Shown here piece by piece: positions 17,798 to 26,577 of a DNA stretch of 64,000 bases; position 1 is the first letter of the stretch; each line of letters starts with the position of its first letter. The notes beneath the pieces were generated by a model, which saw only the letters and a list, made by a program, of their open reading frames with translations, made no database searches and was not told the DNA's origin. The stretch is from Acidobacteriota bacterium (lineage in GTDB: Bacteria; Acidobacteriota; Blastocatellia; Pyrinomonadales; Pyrinomonadaceae). A program made the translations under genes and the position numbers. Location: assembly GCA_018269075.1 (NCBI GenBank), contig JAFDVJ010000129.1, positions 1-64,000 on the forward strand, written 5' to 3'.

Positions 17798-18756
17798 GCA
17801 TTCTGATCCAAAAAGCGGGCATTCTGACGACCGTCCAGGACCTCGGGCGGCACGGTTACCGGCGGTTCGGGATCAATCCGAACGGCGCGATGGACCGCCA
17901 CGCGCTCCGGGTCGCAAACATCCTGCTCGGCAACGACGAAAACACGGCGGGGCTCGAAATCCATTATCCGGCCCCCGAAATCGTTTTTGAGGAACCGGCC
18001 TTTTTCGCGCTCGCCGGGGCCGATTTTTCGGCCGCGCTCGACGGGCGCCCGGTCGAGAACTGGCATGTCGGCTTCGCGCCGGGCAATTCGATCCTGACTT
18101 TCAGAAAAAAAATCTCCGGAAACCGGCTGTATCTGGCGGTGCGGGGCGGTTTTCGGATCGATCGGTGGCTCGGCAGCGCGAGCACCAATCTACGGGCCGG
18201 CGCAGGCGGTTTCGAAGGTCGCCGTCTCGCCGCCGGCGACCGTCTTTTTTTCAACCGGACGACGATGGACGGAAAGAAAGACCCGGGCTACCGTCTGTCC
18301 AGTTCGCTGATCCCTTTTTATTCCTCGTTCCCGACCGTCAGAATCGTCGCCGGCCCGGAATTCGAATGGCTGACCGAAGAGAGCCGGATCGATTTCACCG
18401 AACAGAACTACGCGATCTCGCTGAATTCCGACCGGATGGGTTTTCGGCTGGAAGGCCCGCCGCTGACTGCCAGAGAACGGACGCAGATGGTCTCGTCGGC
18501 TGTCGATTTCGGGACGGTTCAGATGCTTCCCGACGGCCGGCTGATCGTTTTGATGGCCGATCATCAGACGACCGGCGGATATCCGCGCATCGGTCAGATC
18601 GCGTCCGTCGACCGGCCGCTGGTCGCGCAGCTCGGCGGAAACGACAAAATCGCCTTTCACCCGATCACCGTGGCGGCCGCCGAAGACCTCGCCGTCCGTC
18701 GGCGGATCGACCTGAACCGTCTCCGGTCGGCGGTCGGATTTCGATTTCCCGCCTGA
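17794..18756 (+). CDS. pxpC: 5-oxoprolinase subunit PxpC (KipA family)
   Basis: 320-residue biotin-dependent-carboxylase-like (allophanate hydrolase subunit 2/KipA) protein. Signatures are QKAGILTTVQDLGRHGYRRFGINPNGAMD at the start, NGAMDRHALRVANILLGN, and LPDGRLIVLMADHQTTGGYPRIGQIASVD near the C-terminus. It forms the KipI-KipA-like heterocomplex with PxpB. The start codon lies within the ATGA overlap with pxpB. It is the last gene of the permease-pxpBC run; the next gene starts behind its own operator-like site. Confidence 0.93.
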   Translation: MSILIQKAGILTTVQDLGRHGYRRFGINPNGAMDRHALRVANILLGNDENTAGLEIHYPAPEIVFEEPAFFALAGADFSAALDGRPVENWHVGFAPGNSILTFRKKISGNRLYLAVRGGFRIDRWLGSASTNLRAGAGGFEGRRLAAGDRLFFNRTTMDGKKDPGYRLSSSLIPFYSSFPTVRIVAGPEFEWLTEESRIDFTEQNYAISLNSDRMGFRLEGPPLTARERTQMVSSAVDFGTVQMLPDGRLIVLMADHQTTGGYPRIGQIASVDRPLVAQLGGNDKIAFHPITVAAAEDLAVRRRIDLNRLRSAVGFRFPA

Positions 18757-18819
18757 CTATCAAATAAAACCAGATCCGTCTTCGGGAATTGAAATCGGCC
18801 GCCGGATGGGATAAGATAA

Positions 18820-18843
18820 ATTCGTCATATATCTATAACAAAT
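18820..18843 (+). promoter_or_regulatory. Operator-like site ATTCG-N14-CAAAT
   Basis: One-base variant of the ATTTG-N14-CAAAT element shared across the catabolic region. It ends 13 bases before the ATG of the gene at 18857, overlapping its probable core promoter. Confidence 0.6.
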
Positions 18844-18856
18844 AAGAGGTGCATTT

Positions 18857-19306
18857 ATGAGCGAAACCGCGGCCGAAAGCGTGCCGTTCCCGGTATTTTT
18901 AAGACACGACGGCGTTTGGGAAGGAACTTACACCCTGATCGACGCGAAAACCGGAAAGATCCTCGATCATCATCGATCCCGATTGACCTGTCAAACCAAC
19001 GGCCGGGATCAATATCGCCAGCAGAACGTCTACACGTGGGAAGACGGCCGTCAGGAGGTCAAGGAATTTCCCGGTGAACTGAAGGACGGCTGGCTGCGGT
19101 TCGACAACCCGCGGCTGAAGGGCGAGGCCCGCGAAGTCGACGCCGACACGATCTTTCTGACCTGGATCTACAAGGACCGGCCGGACGACCGGTTTTCGGA
19201 AATCATCACGCTCGAATCCGACACTCATCGGTGCCGGACGTGGCAGCATTTCGAAAACGGCGAGTTCGCCAAACTGACGATCATCGACGAGCGGAAGACG
19301 GCCTGA
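18857..19306 (+). CDS. Small beta-rich protein, possibly DUF3598/lipocalin-like
   Basis: 149-residue soluble protein without a signal peptide. The N-terminal pattern FPVFLRHDGVWEGTYTLIDAKTGKILDHHRSRLTC and GRDQYRQQNVYTW, then WLRFDNPRLKGEARE, resemble the beta-barrel DUF3598/lipocalin-like family; I assign this only tentatively. An AGAGG Shine-Dalgarno is present. It begins 13 bases after an operator-like site and overlaps the next gene by one base (TGATG), forming a two-gene unit at the left edge of the catabolic region. Confidence 0.5.
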   Translation: MSETAAESVPFPVFLRHDGVWEGTYTLIDAKTGKILDHHRSRLTCQTNGRDQYRQQNVYTWEDGRQEVKEFPGELKDGWLRFDNPRLKGEAREVDADTIFLTWIYKDRPDDRFSEIITLESDTHRCRTWQHFENGEFAKLTIIDERKTA

Positions 19307-20037
19307 TGAGAATATTTTTCGTCCTGTTTCTTTTGTTTTCCCCGGCCTTCGCGCAGGAACTCTCGCCGCTCGATATCGCCCGGAAGACGATCGCCGCGGC
19401 GGGCGGCGAAAGCTGGCGCCGGCCCGCGACGCTGCAGCTCTCGGGCACGGCGACGCTCTATTTCGGCGACCGCGCCTACCGGATGACCGAATACAAAATG
19501 TGGCGCGTCTTCCCGGCCGAAAACGATTCGGCGCACACGGCCAACGGCAAGATCCGGTTCGACGCCCGCGAGGCGGACGGCAAAACCTTTCTGCAGTTGA
19601 TCTTCGACGGCCAGAACGTCTCGGAAATCTTCAGCGACGTCGCCCGGCAAAACGAGCAGTTCCTGCGGCTCAGCAACAATTTCGGATTTTCGATCTTTCG
19701 TTTCATCGAAAATCCCGATTTCAAAACCGCCCGGCTGCCCGACGACAAAATCGACGGCCATCCCTGCTATTTCATCAGGCTGACCGACGCCCGCAAATCC
19801 GACACGATCTTCGCCGTCGACAAAAAAACCTACTTCATCAGGTACGCCGCCTTTCAGACCCCGATGGGGCTGCAGCAAAGGTTTTACGACGATTTCAAAT
19901 GGGCGAAGGGCGTGAAGTTCATCCAGCCGCGATCTTTGCGGATCTACAACAACGGGTCGAAAACGGCCGAGGTCTTCTGGTCGGAATACCGCGTCAACGA
20001 ACCGATTCCGGACAAGATTTTCGAGATTTCTAAATGA
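19306..20037 (+). CDS. Exported LolA/LppX-fold-like protein
   Basis: 243-residue protein with a clear signal peptide (MRIFFVLFLLFSPAFAQ). Start chosen at the ATG overlapping the stop of the previous gene, since only this start gives the signal. The body (ARKTIAAAGGESWRRPATLQLSGTATLYFGD, LRLSNNFGFSIFRF, GHPCYFIRL) is beta-rich and resembles outer-membrane-lipoprotein-sorting (LolA-like) proteins. The function is unknown; a periplasmic lipid or hydrophobic ligand carrier is possible. It converges on the nitrilase gene with an 8-base overlap. Confidence 0.5.
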   Translation: MRIFFVLFLLFSPAFAQELSPLDIARKTIAAAGGESWRRPATLQLSGTATLYFGDRAYRMTEYKMWRVFPAENDSAHTANGKIRFDAREADGKTFLQLIFDGQNVSEIFSDVARQNEQFLRLSNNFGFSIFRFIENPDFKTARLPDDKIDGHPCYFIRLTDARKSDTIFAVDKKTYFIRYAAFQTPMGLQQRFYDDFKWAKGVKFIQPRSLRIYNNGSKTAEVFWSEYRVNEPIPDKIFEISK

Positions 20038-21052
20038 TCCCGGCGTCCGACAGCCGCTCGATCGTTAGTTTCTGAGTTTCGACGAAATGCCCGCGCTCGG
20101 CTTTTTTATTGAGCAGCGTGTTGGCCGGATAAAACGAATTTTCGGAATAACTCGAGGCGAAAAGTTCGAACCGCTGGCGTGCCAGGATATTGGCCATTCC
20201 GGGCCGCCGGCGATGTCGCCGGAGCGCCTCCGGATCGATTTCCGCAAACGCGTTGATCGATTCGCCCTGCGCCGTTTCGGCGATTATCAGTCCCTTGAAA
20301 TCGACGATCTTCGAGCCGCCGTCGGTCGAATTTTCGGGGATCGAAATATCGGCCAGACCGCCCGAGTTGGCCGAAACGACATAGGCCGAGTTTTCATAGG
20401 CCCGCGCGAGCTTGGCGACGTTTTTCGGCGTGTTCTCCATCCCGTAGACCTCCGACGACGAATGACAGAAAATCTCCGCTCCGCGGATCGCCAGACAGCG
20501 TGCGATTTCGGGGTAGAGAATTTCCTCGGACGCGATGCAGGCCAGATTTCCGATCTCGGTCCGGGCGACCGGAAAAACCGCTTCGACGCCGTAAATGTCG
20601 AGATATTTGTCCCAGACGTCGTGCGGCGTCGGGGCGAACATCGAAACGAGCCGCCGGTACCGCAGGACGACATCTCCGTTCGGAGCGATGACGAAAGAGG
20701 TTTGAAAATACAGTTCGGGAAAATGCGGATCGAGCTCGTAGCCGTTTCCGCTCAGAAAAATCCGGTGTTTTTGGGCGATGCCGGAAAGCAGCCCGTAAAT
20801 CTCGCCGTCGATTTCCAGACACGCCTTGTCCCGCCATTGTTCGATCGATTCGCCCATCGGAAACCCGGTCAGAAAATATTCCGGCAGGACGACGAGTTTC
20901 GTATCGAAACCGATGAACGCGATGCTGCCCGAAATCAGTTTGTCCAGCCGGGCAATCGTTCGTTTGACGACCTCGTCGGCTTCGGTCTTATTCCGGCAGC
21001 GGTTGACGGCAAAACATTTGGTCTGCAGGGCGATGGCTCGATAGGATTCCAT
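20030..21052 (-). CDS. Nitrilase-superfamily carbon-nitrogen hydrolase
   Basis: 340-residue amidase/nitrilase-fold protein. Start set at MESYRA, because the longer open frame runs through a terminator hairpin and the 3' end of hyuA. Of the Glu-Lys-Cys triad, Glu58 (VVLPEYFLTG) and Cys172 (GNLACIASEEILYPEIAR) are visible. At the lysine position the sequence reads VLRYRRLVSMF, with arginines at 133-134 instead of the usual YRK. The family hydrolyses amides, carbamoyl groups or nitriles. Its place in the hydantoinase-containing regulon suggests an N-carbamoyl or linear amide intermediate as substrate, which is inference. Confidence 0.82.
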   Translation of the reverse strand: MESYRAIALQTKCFAVNRCRNKTEADEVVKRTIARLDKLISGSIAFIGFDTKLVVLPEYFLTGFPMGESIEQWRDKACLEIDGEIYGLLSGIAQKHRIFLSGNGYELDPHFPELYFQTSFVIAPNGDVVLRYRRLVSMFAPTPHDVWDKYLDIYGVEAVFPVARTEIGNLACIASEEILYPEIARCLAIRGAEIFCHSSSEVYGMENTPKNVAKLARAYENSAYVVSANSGGLADISIPENSTDGGSKIVDFKGLIIAETAQGESINAFAEIDPEALRRHRRRPGMANILARQRFELFASSYSENSFYPANTLLNKKAERGHFVETQKLTIERLSDAGII

Positions 21053-21081
21053 AAGTTCTTGTGTGAAAAAGGTTAAAAGCG

Positions 21082-21129
21082 GAAAAGTGAAAAAGCAAGC
21101 GCGGACGCCGCGGTTTGCTTTTTCACTTT
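21082..21129 (-). terminator. Terminator hairpin between hyuA and the nitrilase gene
   Basis: Long stem AGTGAAAAAGCAA.../TTTGCTTTTTCACT closing a GC-rich inner stem (GCGG/CCGC), followed on the minus strand by TTTTCC. It closes the hyuA transcript and may let part of it read into the nitrilase gene. Confidence 0.75.
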
Positions 21130-21153
21130 TTCTTTCGGCCCCTGATCCCTTGG

Positions 21154-23202
21154 CTAATTCGGATAAATCAAAATATTCAGATACTGGTCGACGGTGCCGC
21201 AATGATCGGGCAGAACGACCGTGGTCGAATCCTTCTGCGTGATGATCGCGGGACCGGCGATTTTGTGGCCCGGCCGGAGCCGGTCGCGATCGTAGATCGG
21301 TGTTTGCATCTGTTTTCCGTCGAACCAGGCGGTATGTTCCTCGTATCTGGCGGATTCCGCGTTTTCGTCGCCGGCTTCGAATTTCGGCAATTCGACCTTG
21401 CGGACGCTGCCGACGCCGACGCAGCGCAGATTGACGATCTCGATCGACGAATCGATGTTGAAACCGTAATTTTTCTCGTGGGTTTCCTTGAAATCGGCGA
21501 TGAACTTCTGCTTGCCTTCGGCGGTCGAAAATTGATCGGCCGACACGGTGATCGGAAATTCGAAACCCTGCCGGTAATAACGGACGTCGACCTGATAGGT
21601 CAGCTTCTGGCGGTCTTTCGGGATCTCCTCGCCGTCCAGCCAGGCGGTCGTCTCTTCCGCGAGCGTCGCGAAGATCTCGCCGAATTCGCGGTTGTCGATC
21701 TTGTCGAGCTCGCGGATCATCGTCTGCGAAAACTCGTTGCGGATGTCCGAATGCAGGAAGCCGAGCGCCGACAGGACGCCCGGGGTCGGCGGCGAAATGC
21801 ACGGGTACGAACCGCACAGCTTCGACAGCGAATTTCCGTGGAGCGGGCCCGCGCCGCCGAACGCGACGAGCGCGAAATCGCGCGGGTCGAGCCCGCGCTG
21901 GACGGAGACGAGCCGGAGCGCGCCGAACATATTCTCGTTGACGATATCGAGGATGCCCTGCGCGGCTTCCTCGATCGAAAGCCCGAGGGCGTCGGCGATC
22001 TTCCCGACCGCCGCGCGGGCGGCCTCGACATCGAGCGCCATCTCGCCGCCGAGCAGTCTCGGCGGCAGATGGCCGAGCACGACGTTGGCGTCGGTGACGG
22101 TCGGCTCCTCGCCGCCTTTTTTGTAGGCCGCCGGGCCCGGATCGGCGCCGGCCGACTGCGGGCCGACGCGGAGCGCGCCGGTCATCGGCACGTGGGCGAT
22201 CGAACCGCCGCCCGCGCCGACCGTGCGGACGTCGACCGAGGACGCTTTGACGGGATAATAGCCGACCCGGGTCTCGCGGACGAGATTGGGCTGGCCGCCC
22301 ATCGTGACGCAGACGTCGGTCGAGGTCCCGCCCATATCGAATCCGAGCACCTTGTCGAACCCGGCGAGCTCGCCGACGTAGGCGGCCGCCACCGCGCCGC
22401 CGCTCGGGCCCGAGAGCAAAGTGTTGACGGGCGAGCGTTTGGCGGCTTCGATCGACATCACGCCGCCGTCGGAACGGACGATGTTGACGGTCGTGTCCAT
22501 CCGCGCGCCGGCCAGTTTTTCCTGAATTCCCTTCAGATAATTCGCCATTTTCGGCCGGACGTAGGAATTCATCACGGTCGTCAGACAGCGTTCGTATTCG
22601 CGGAACTCGGGCAGAATGTCGGTCGAGATCGTCACCGGAAGATCGGGATAAAGCTCGGCGGCGATGTCGCGGATCCGGCGTTCGTGCGAGTTGTTGGCAA
22701 ACGAATTGATGAGCGAAACCGTCAGCGCCTCGATGCCGGCGTCGTGCAGCTCGCGGATGAAGCCGCGGACCTCGTCCTCATCGACCGGCGCCGTTTCGAC
22801 GCCCTTGGCGCTCATCCGGCAGGACACGCCGCGCGTCAGATAGAGCGGGGCGAGCGGATCGGGTTTCTGCATAATGATCCAGCCGGCCAGCGGCCCGGGC
22901 GTCTGCGAGCGCGCGACGTGCAGGATCTGTTCGAACCCCTGCGTCGTCAGCAGGCCGACCAAGGCCCCTTTCCCTTCCAGAACGGCGTTCGTCGCGACCG
23001 TCGTGCCGTGGAGGATCAAATCGATTTCATTGGCCGAAAGACCGTTGCGGTCGACGATTTTTTTGATGCCCTCGAGAATGCCGATCGATTGGTCGGCCGG
23101 TGTCGAAGGCGTTTTTTCGAGCTTCAATTCGCCGGTTTGGTTGTTGAACAGCAAAAGGTCGGTAAAAGTACCGCCGACATCGATTCCTAAACGATAACTC
23201 AT
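21154..23202 (-). CDS. hyuA: Hydantoinase/oxoprolinase subunit A
   Basis: 682-residue ATP-binding subunit of the HyuA/OPLAH/acetone-carboxylase family, which hydrolyses (or carboxylates) cyclic amides and ketones with ATP. Phosphate-binding signatures are DVGGTFTDLLLFN at the N-terminus and DMGGTSTDVCVTMGG near residue 290; PLLTIDVRTVGAGGGSIA-like text follows (SSVDVRTVGAGGGSIA). The length is normal. GGAG precedes the ATG, and an exact ATTTG-N14-CAAAT site lies 14 bases upstream. Its usual partner hyuB is not adjacent but 16 kb away (39282-41087). Possible reactions include hydantoinase, 5-oxoprolinase and caprolactamase. Confidence 0.93.
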   Translation of the reverse strand: MSYRLGIDVGGTFTDLLLFNNQTGELKLEKTPSTPADQSIGILEGIKKIVDRNGLSANEIDLILHGTTVATNAVLEGKGALVGLLTTQGFEQILHVARSQTPGPLAGWIIMQKPDPLAPLYLTRGVSCRMSAKGVETAPVDEDEVRGFIRELHDAGIEALTVSLINSFANNSHERRIRDIAAELYPDLPVTISTDILPEFREYERCLTTVMNSYVRPKMANYLKGIQEKLAGARMDTTVNIVRSDGGVMSIEAAKRSPVNTLLSGPSGGAVAAAYVGELAGFDKVLGFDMGGTSTDVCVTMGGQPNLVRETRVGYYPVKASSVDVRTVGAGGGSIAHVPMTGALRVGPQSAGADPGPAAYKKGGEEPTVTDANVVLGHLPPRLLGGEMALDVEAARAAVGKIADALGLSIEEAAQGILDIVNENMFGALRLVSVQRGLDPRDFALVAFGGAGPLHGNSLSKLCGSYPCISPPTPGVLSALGFLHSDIRNEFSQTMIRELDKIDNREFGEIFATLAEETTAWLDGEEIPKDRQKLTYQVDVRYYRQGFEFPITVSADQFSTAEGKQKFIADFKETHEKNYGFNIDSSIEIVNLRCVGVGSVRKVELPKFEAGDENAESARYEEHTAWFDGKQMQTPIYDRDRLRPGHKIAGPAIITQKDSTTVVLPDHCGTVDQYLNILIYPN

Positions 23203-23215
23203 TGGTCACTCCAGA

Positions 23216-23239
23216 ATTTGTTTGTAAAATAGGTCAAAT
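23216..23239 (-). promoter_or_regulatory. Operator ATTTG-N14-CAAAT upstream of hyuA
   Basis: Exact copy of both arms (23216-23220 and 23235-23239), 14 bases before the hyuA start codon. It would overlap the promoter or the transcription start. Confidence 0.75.
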
Positions 23240-23256
23240 TATTTTTTCAAATGATA

Positions 23257-23274
23257 ATGCAATATAGCTTGCAT
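23257..23274. promoter_or_regulatory. Palindrome ATGCAA-N6-TTGCAT in the hyuA divergent promoter
   Basis: Perfect 6-base arms at 23257-23262 and 23269-23274, lying midway between the two ATTTG-N14-CAAAT sites. It could bind a second regulator. Confidence 0.4.
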
Positions 23275-23294
23275 TTTCGGGTAAGTCAAGCTAG

Positions 23295-23318
23295 ATTTGT
23301 TATGGACTTATATCAAAT
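23295..23318 (+). promoter_or_regulatory. Operator ATTTG-N14-CAAAT upstream of the CpcT-like operon
   Basis: Exact arms at 23295-23299 and 23314-23318, 22 bases before the chosen ATG of the CpcT-like gene. Confidence 0.75.
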
Positions 23319-23340
23319 TTTGCTGAAACATTTATCACAA

Positions 23341-24015
23341 ATGCGCGCGCTTTCGATCCACGTATTATGTTTCATTTCGCTGCTCTTAGGCGCTTCGTCC
23401 GCGGCTTTTTCGCAGGACCGCGACGTCCGGAAGCTCGCCTGTCTGATGACCGGCAGCTGGAACAGTTTCCGGCAGGCCGAGGCCGACGAGGCGGCCAAGA
23501 CCGAATACCGGCACACGCGGGCGCTGATCCGCGTTTTGCCGGTCGCGATTCCCGAATTGAAAAAAGGAATCGCCCTCTACGTCGAAAATCTGCTCGCGGA
23601 AAAGCCCGCGCAGCCGTATCGCCAGCGGGTTTATTTTTTTTCGCGAATTGACGGTAAAATCAACTTGCGGATCTATCGGATCAGCCGGCCTGAAGAGGTG
23701 GCGAACGCCTACCAGAATCCGGACTTATTGAAAAAACTGTCCTTCGACCGGCTGACCCGCGAGGAAGGCTGCGATTTGGTCTACGAACGAACCGGAGCGG
23801 CGTTCAAAGGTCGGATCATCGACGCCAAAGCCTGTCAATCGACGCTCCGCGGCGCCGCCTACACGTATTCGGAAAGCGAGATCTCAAAGGACGAATGGAT
23901 CAATCTCGATCAGGGCTTTGACGCGGCCGGCAACCATAAATGGGGGCCGCCGCCCGGAACGGTCGGGCATATCTTCCGGCGGGAAGATCCGTCAACGGTA
24001 AAATGCCCGCGCTGA
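23341..24015 (+). CDS. Exported CpcT/CpeT-like protein (copy 1)
   Basis: 224-residue protein. Start chosen at MRALSIHVLCF because it gives a signal peptide ending at AAFSQ; an upstream in-frame ATG at 23302 lies inside the operator. The body follows the CpeT/CpcT chromophore-lyase family pattern: LMTGSWNSFRQAEAD, RQRVYFFSRIDGKINLRIYRI, GCDLVYERTG, FKGRIIDAKAC and a WGPPPGTVGHIFRRE ending. In cyanobacteria these attach bilins to phycobiliproteins; here, with a signal peptide and in a catabolic operon, the role must differ, perhaps binding a hydrophobic or aromatic ligand. It is the first gene of a six-gene unit and overlaps the ligase gene by 13 bases. Confidence 0.75.
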   Translation: MRALSIHVLCFISLLLGASSAAFSQDRDVRKLACLMTGSWNSFRQAEADEAAKTEYRHTRALIRVLPVAIPELKKGIALYVENLLAEKPAQPYRQRVYFFSRIDGKINLRIYRISRPEEVANAYQNPDLLKKLSFDRLTREEGCDLVYERTGAAFKGRIIDAKACQSTLRGAAYTYSESEISKDEWINLDQGFDAAGNHKWGPPPGTVGHIFRREDPSTVKCPR

Positions 24016-25595
24016 CGCCTTTTCAGATCGAAAACGATATTTCGGAACGACAGATGATATTTGGTGGATTAGATTCGGCAGGAGATCTGCTCGCCCGCAA
24101 CGCGAGAAATTTCCCCAATGACACGGGGCTGATTTTCGGCGAAAAGCGGCTCACCTGGAAGGAGCTCGACGACCGGGCGAAAGCGTTCGCCGCTTCGTTG
24201 TTTGAATTGGGTCTGAAGCCGGGCGACCGCGTCGCGATCTACGCCCGCAACTCGAACCAATGGGTCGAAGCGCTTTTCGGTCTCGCGCAGGTCGGTCTGG
24301 TGGCGGTCACGGTAAATTACCGGCTGACGGCCGTCGAAGCCGCCTTTATCGTCGAAAATTCGGGCGCGAAAGCCGTCATCTGCGATGATTCGACCGAGCC
24401 GAACGCTCTGCGGATCAAAGAAATAACAAACTGTCTGCAGCACGTCGTCAACCCGCCGCTGTTTGAAAACCTGATCGAGAGCGGACGTTCGAAAGACCTT
24501 TGTCAGACTCCGGTAATCCGGGGCGCGGATCCGGCCCTGCTGCTTTACACCAGCGGCACGACGGGCTTTCCGAAAGGCGCGGTTTACAGCCATTATTCGC
24601 TGCTCGCCGGAATGCTCGTCCACGTCCACGCGATCGCGAGCCGGCAGACCCACCGGGTGATGCTGCCTTCCCCGCTCTATTCGGCGGCCGGAATCGCCGG
24701 CATCTTCTGCGCGGTTTACGTCGCCTCGCAGATCTCGCTGATCAACTATGACGTCGAGACCGCCTGTCTGACGATCGAACGGGACAGGATCACGTTCACG
24801 AATCTCGTACCGACGACGATCCAGATGCTGCTCGCTTCGGAATCTTCCCGCAAATACGATCTGAGCTCGCTCGAAGTCCTGCTCTACGGCGGCTCGCCGA
24901 TCCCCGAACCGGTTCTGCGCGAGGCGATGCGAAGGTTTCCGAAATGCGGTTTCCGGCAGACTTTCGCGACCACCGAAACCGGCTGTTCAGGCACCGTTCT
25001 CGAACCGGCCGAGCACCGGCTGGCTTTGGAAAACATTGACAGGAAGCATCTTTTGCAGTCGTGCGGGCGGCCGCAGACGAACGTCGACGTGCGGATCGTC
25101 GACGAAAACCGGAATTTTCTCGGGGCCGGCGAAATCGGTGAGATCGCCGTCCGCACCGAGGCGAATATGATCGGTTACTGGAACAACCCGGAGGCGACAA
25201 ACGACGTAATGCGGGACGGCTGGCTTCGGACGGGCGATATGGCGCGGATGGACGAGGACGGCTATTTCTATCTGGTCGACCGCAAAAACGATATGATCGT
25301 GTCGGGCGCCCTCAACGTCTACCCATCCGAGGTCGAGCGGGTTTTGCAGGAGCATCCCGCCGTTTACGAGGTCGCCGTGATCGGCGTTCCGTCCGAAAAA
25401 TGGGGCGAGGAAGTGAAGGCCGTGGTCGTCCTCAAGCCGGGTGCGAGCGCCGGCCCAAGGGACATCATCGATTTCTGTGAGGGCCGGCTGGCCGGTTTCA
25501 AAAAGCCGAAAACGGTCGAGTTTATCGACCGGCTGCCGCGAAATCTGACCGGCAAGATTTTGAAAAAGGATTTGCGGGAGCGCTTTCGCGGTTGA
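24003..25595 (+). CDS. AMP-forming acyl-CoA ligase
   Basis: 530-residue member of the ANL adenylating superfamily. Motifs are LLLYTSGTTGFPKGAVYSH (A3 phosphate loop), YGGSPIPEPVLREA and FATTETGCSG (A5), DGWLRTGDMARMDEDGYFYLVDRKNDMI (A7/A8), and the catalytic lysine in NLTGKILKKDLRERF at the C-terminus. It should activate a carboxylic acid with ATP and CoA; the acid is unknown. The start at 24003 overlaps the previous gene; an ATG at 24054 would also give a complete domain. It sits in the operator-controlled operon with amidohydrolase, cupin and cyclic amidohydrolase genes. Confidence 0.92.
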   Translation: MPALTPFQIENDISERQMIFGGLDSAGDLLARNARNFPNDTGLIFGEKRLTWKELDDRAKAFAASLFELGLKPGDRVAIYARNSNQWVEALFGLAQVGLVAVTVNYRLTAVEAAFIVENSGAKAVICDDSTEPNALRIKEITNCLQHVVNPPLFENLIESGRSKDLCQTPVIRGADPALLLYTSGTTGFPKGAVYSHYSLLAGMLVHVHAIASRQTHRVMLPSPLYSAAGIAGIFCAVYVASQISLINYDVETACLTIERDRITFTNLVPTTIQMLLASESSRKYDLSSLEVLLYGGSPIPEPVLREAMRRFPKCGFRQTFATTETGCSGTVLEPAEHRLALENIDRKHLLQSCGRPQTNVDVRIVDENRNFLGAGEIGEIAVRTEANMIGYWNNPEATNDVMRDGWLRTGDMARMDEDGYFYLVDRKNDMIVSGALNVYPSEVERVLQEHPAVYEVAVIGVPSEKWGEEVKAVVVLKPGASAGPRDIIDFCEGRLAGFKKPKTVEFIDRLPRNLTGKILKKDLRERFRG

Positions 25596-25655
25596 TTCGC
25601 CGGGAAAAGCGAACATCATTCAAACACCGGCCCTAAATTGTTTATTAAGAACGGT

Positions 25656-26504
25656 ATGACAAGAGCAATCGACATCGTCGTCAACCTTTGGACGAAGGAA
25701 ATCACGGAATGTTATCCGCCGGAACTGGACCGTTTCTGGGAGCTCGTGAATATTCTCGAGCTGACCAAAAATGGCGTCACCGTCGAGGAAGAGCTCGCCC
25801 AGATGGACGCGGCCGGCATCGACAAGGGGCTGCTCGTGGCGACGACCGGCGCGGCCGTCGGGTCGAACATCTTCTTCGAAAAGCCGTTCGAAAAAATCGC
25901 TGAGGTCTGCGCCGCCCATCCCGATCGGTTCAAGGGCATCATCGGCGTCAATCCGAGCCGGATTATGACGTGGGTGAAAAAACTTGATACGGCCGTCCGC
26001 GACTACGGCTTCGTCGGGGCGCATCTTTACCCGCACTGGTTCGGCGAGCCGCCCGACAGCCGGATTTATTACCCGTTCTATGCGAAATGCGCCGAGCTCG
26101 GCGTGCCGATCCAGATTCAGGTCGGCCATTCCGCCCAGTGGTTTCTGCGGACGGTCGCGCAGCCGATCACGCTCGACCGGGTGGCGATCGATTTTCCCGA
26201 GCTCAAGATCATCGGCATCCACATCGGTCATCCGTGGACCGAAGAGATGATCTCGATGGCCTGGAAACACCCGAACGTCTTTATCGGCACGGACGCCCAT
26301 CTGCCGAAATACTGGGACCGGTCGCTGATCCGGTTCATCAATTCACGCGGTCAGGACAAAGTTATGTTCGGCACCGATTATCCTGTCATCGGTTTCGAAC
26401 GGGCGATGACGGAGCTCGACCGGCTCGAGCTCCGCGAAACGCCGAAACGCAAGCTGCTGGTCGAAAACGCGGTCCGGGTTTACGGGCTGGAGAATTGGGT
26501 TTAG
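25656..26504 (+). CDS. Amidohydrolase-2 family protein
   Basis: 282-residue TIM-barrel metal-dependent hydrolase of the ACMSD/amidohydrolase-2 type. Visible metal-site elements are GAHLYPHWFGE, QIQVGHSAQW, IIGIHIGHPWTEE and the terminal MFGTDYPVIGFERA aspartate. The usual N-terminal H-x-H is replaced by IDIVVNLWT, so the binuclear-type site is incomplete and a mononuclear site is more likely. Family members decarboxylate or hydrolyse aromatic and cyclic acids. Start at ATG 25656 preferred over a TTG at 25638. Confidence 0.83.
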   Translation: MTRAIDIVVNLWTKEITECYPPELDRFWELVNILELTKNGVTVEEELAQMDAAGIDKGLLVATTGAAVGSNIFFEKPFEKIAEVCAAHPDRFKGIIGVNPSRIMTWVKKLDTAVRDYGFVGAHLYPHWFGEPPDSRIYYPFYAKCAELGVPIQIQVGHSAQWFLRTVAQPITLDRVAIDFPELKIIGIHIGHPWTEEMISMAWKHPNVFIGTDAHLPKYWDRSLIRFINSRGQDKVMFGTDYPVIGFERAMTELDRLELRETPKRKLLVENAVRVYGLENWV

Positions 26505-26577
26505 CCGGTCACGGCCGGCCGTCAGGGCGCTGCAAGCCCTGCTTTTCACTTTTACATTTTTTTCCATCGGAGAAGTT

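Noticed and set aside
21053-21817. 255-residue N-terminal extension of the nitrilase-like frame
   Set aside because: It lies antisense to nothing useful but overlaps the hyuA 3' end and the terminator at 21082-21129; its text is Arg-rich and non-homologous.
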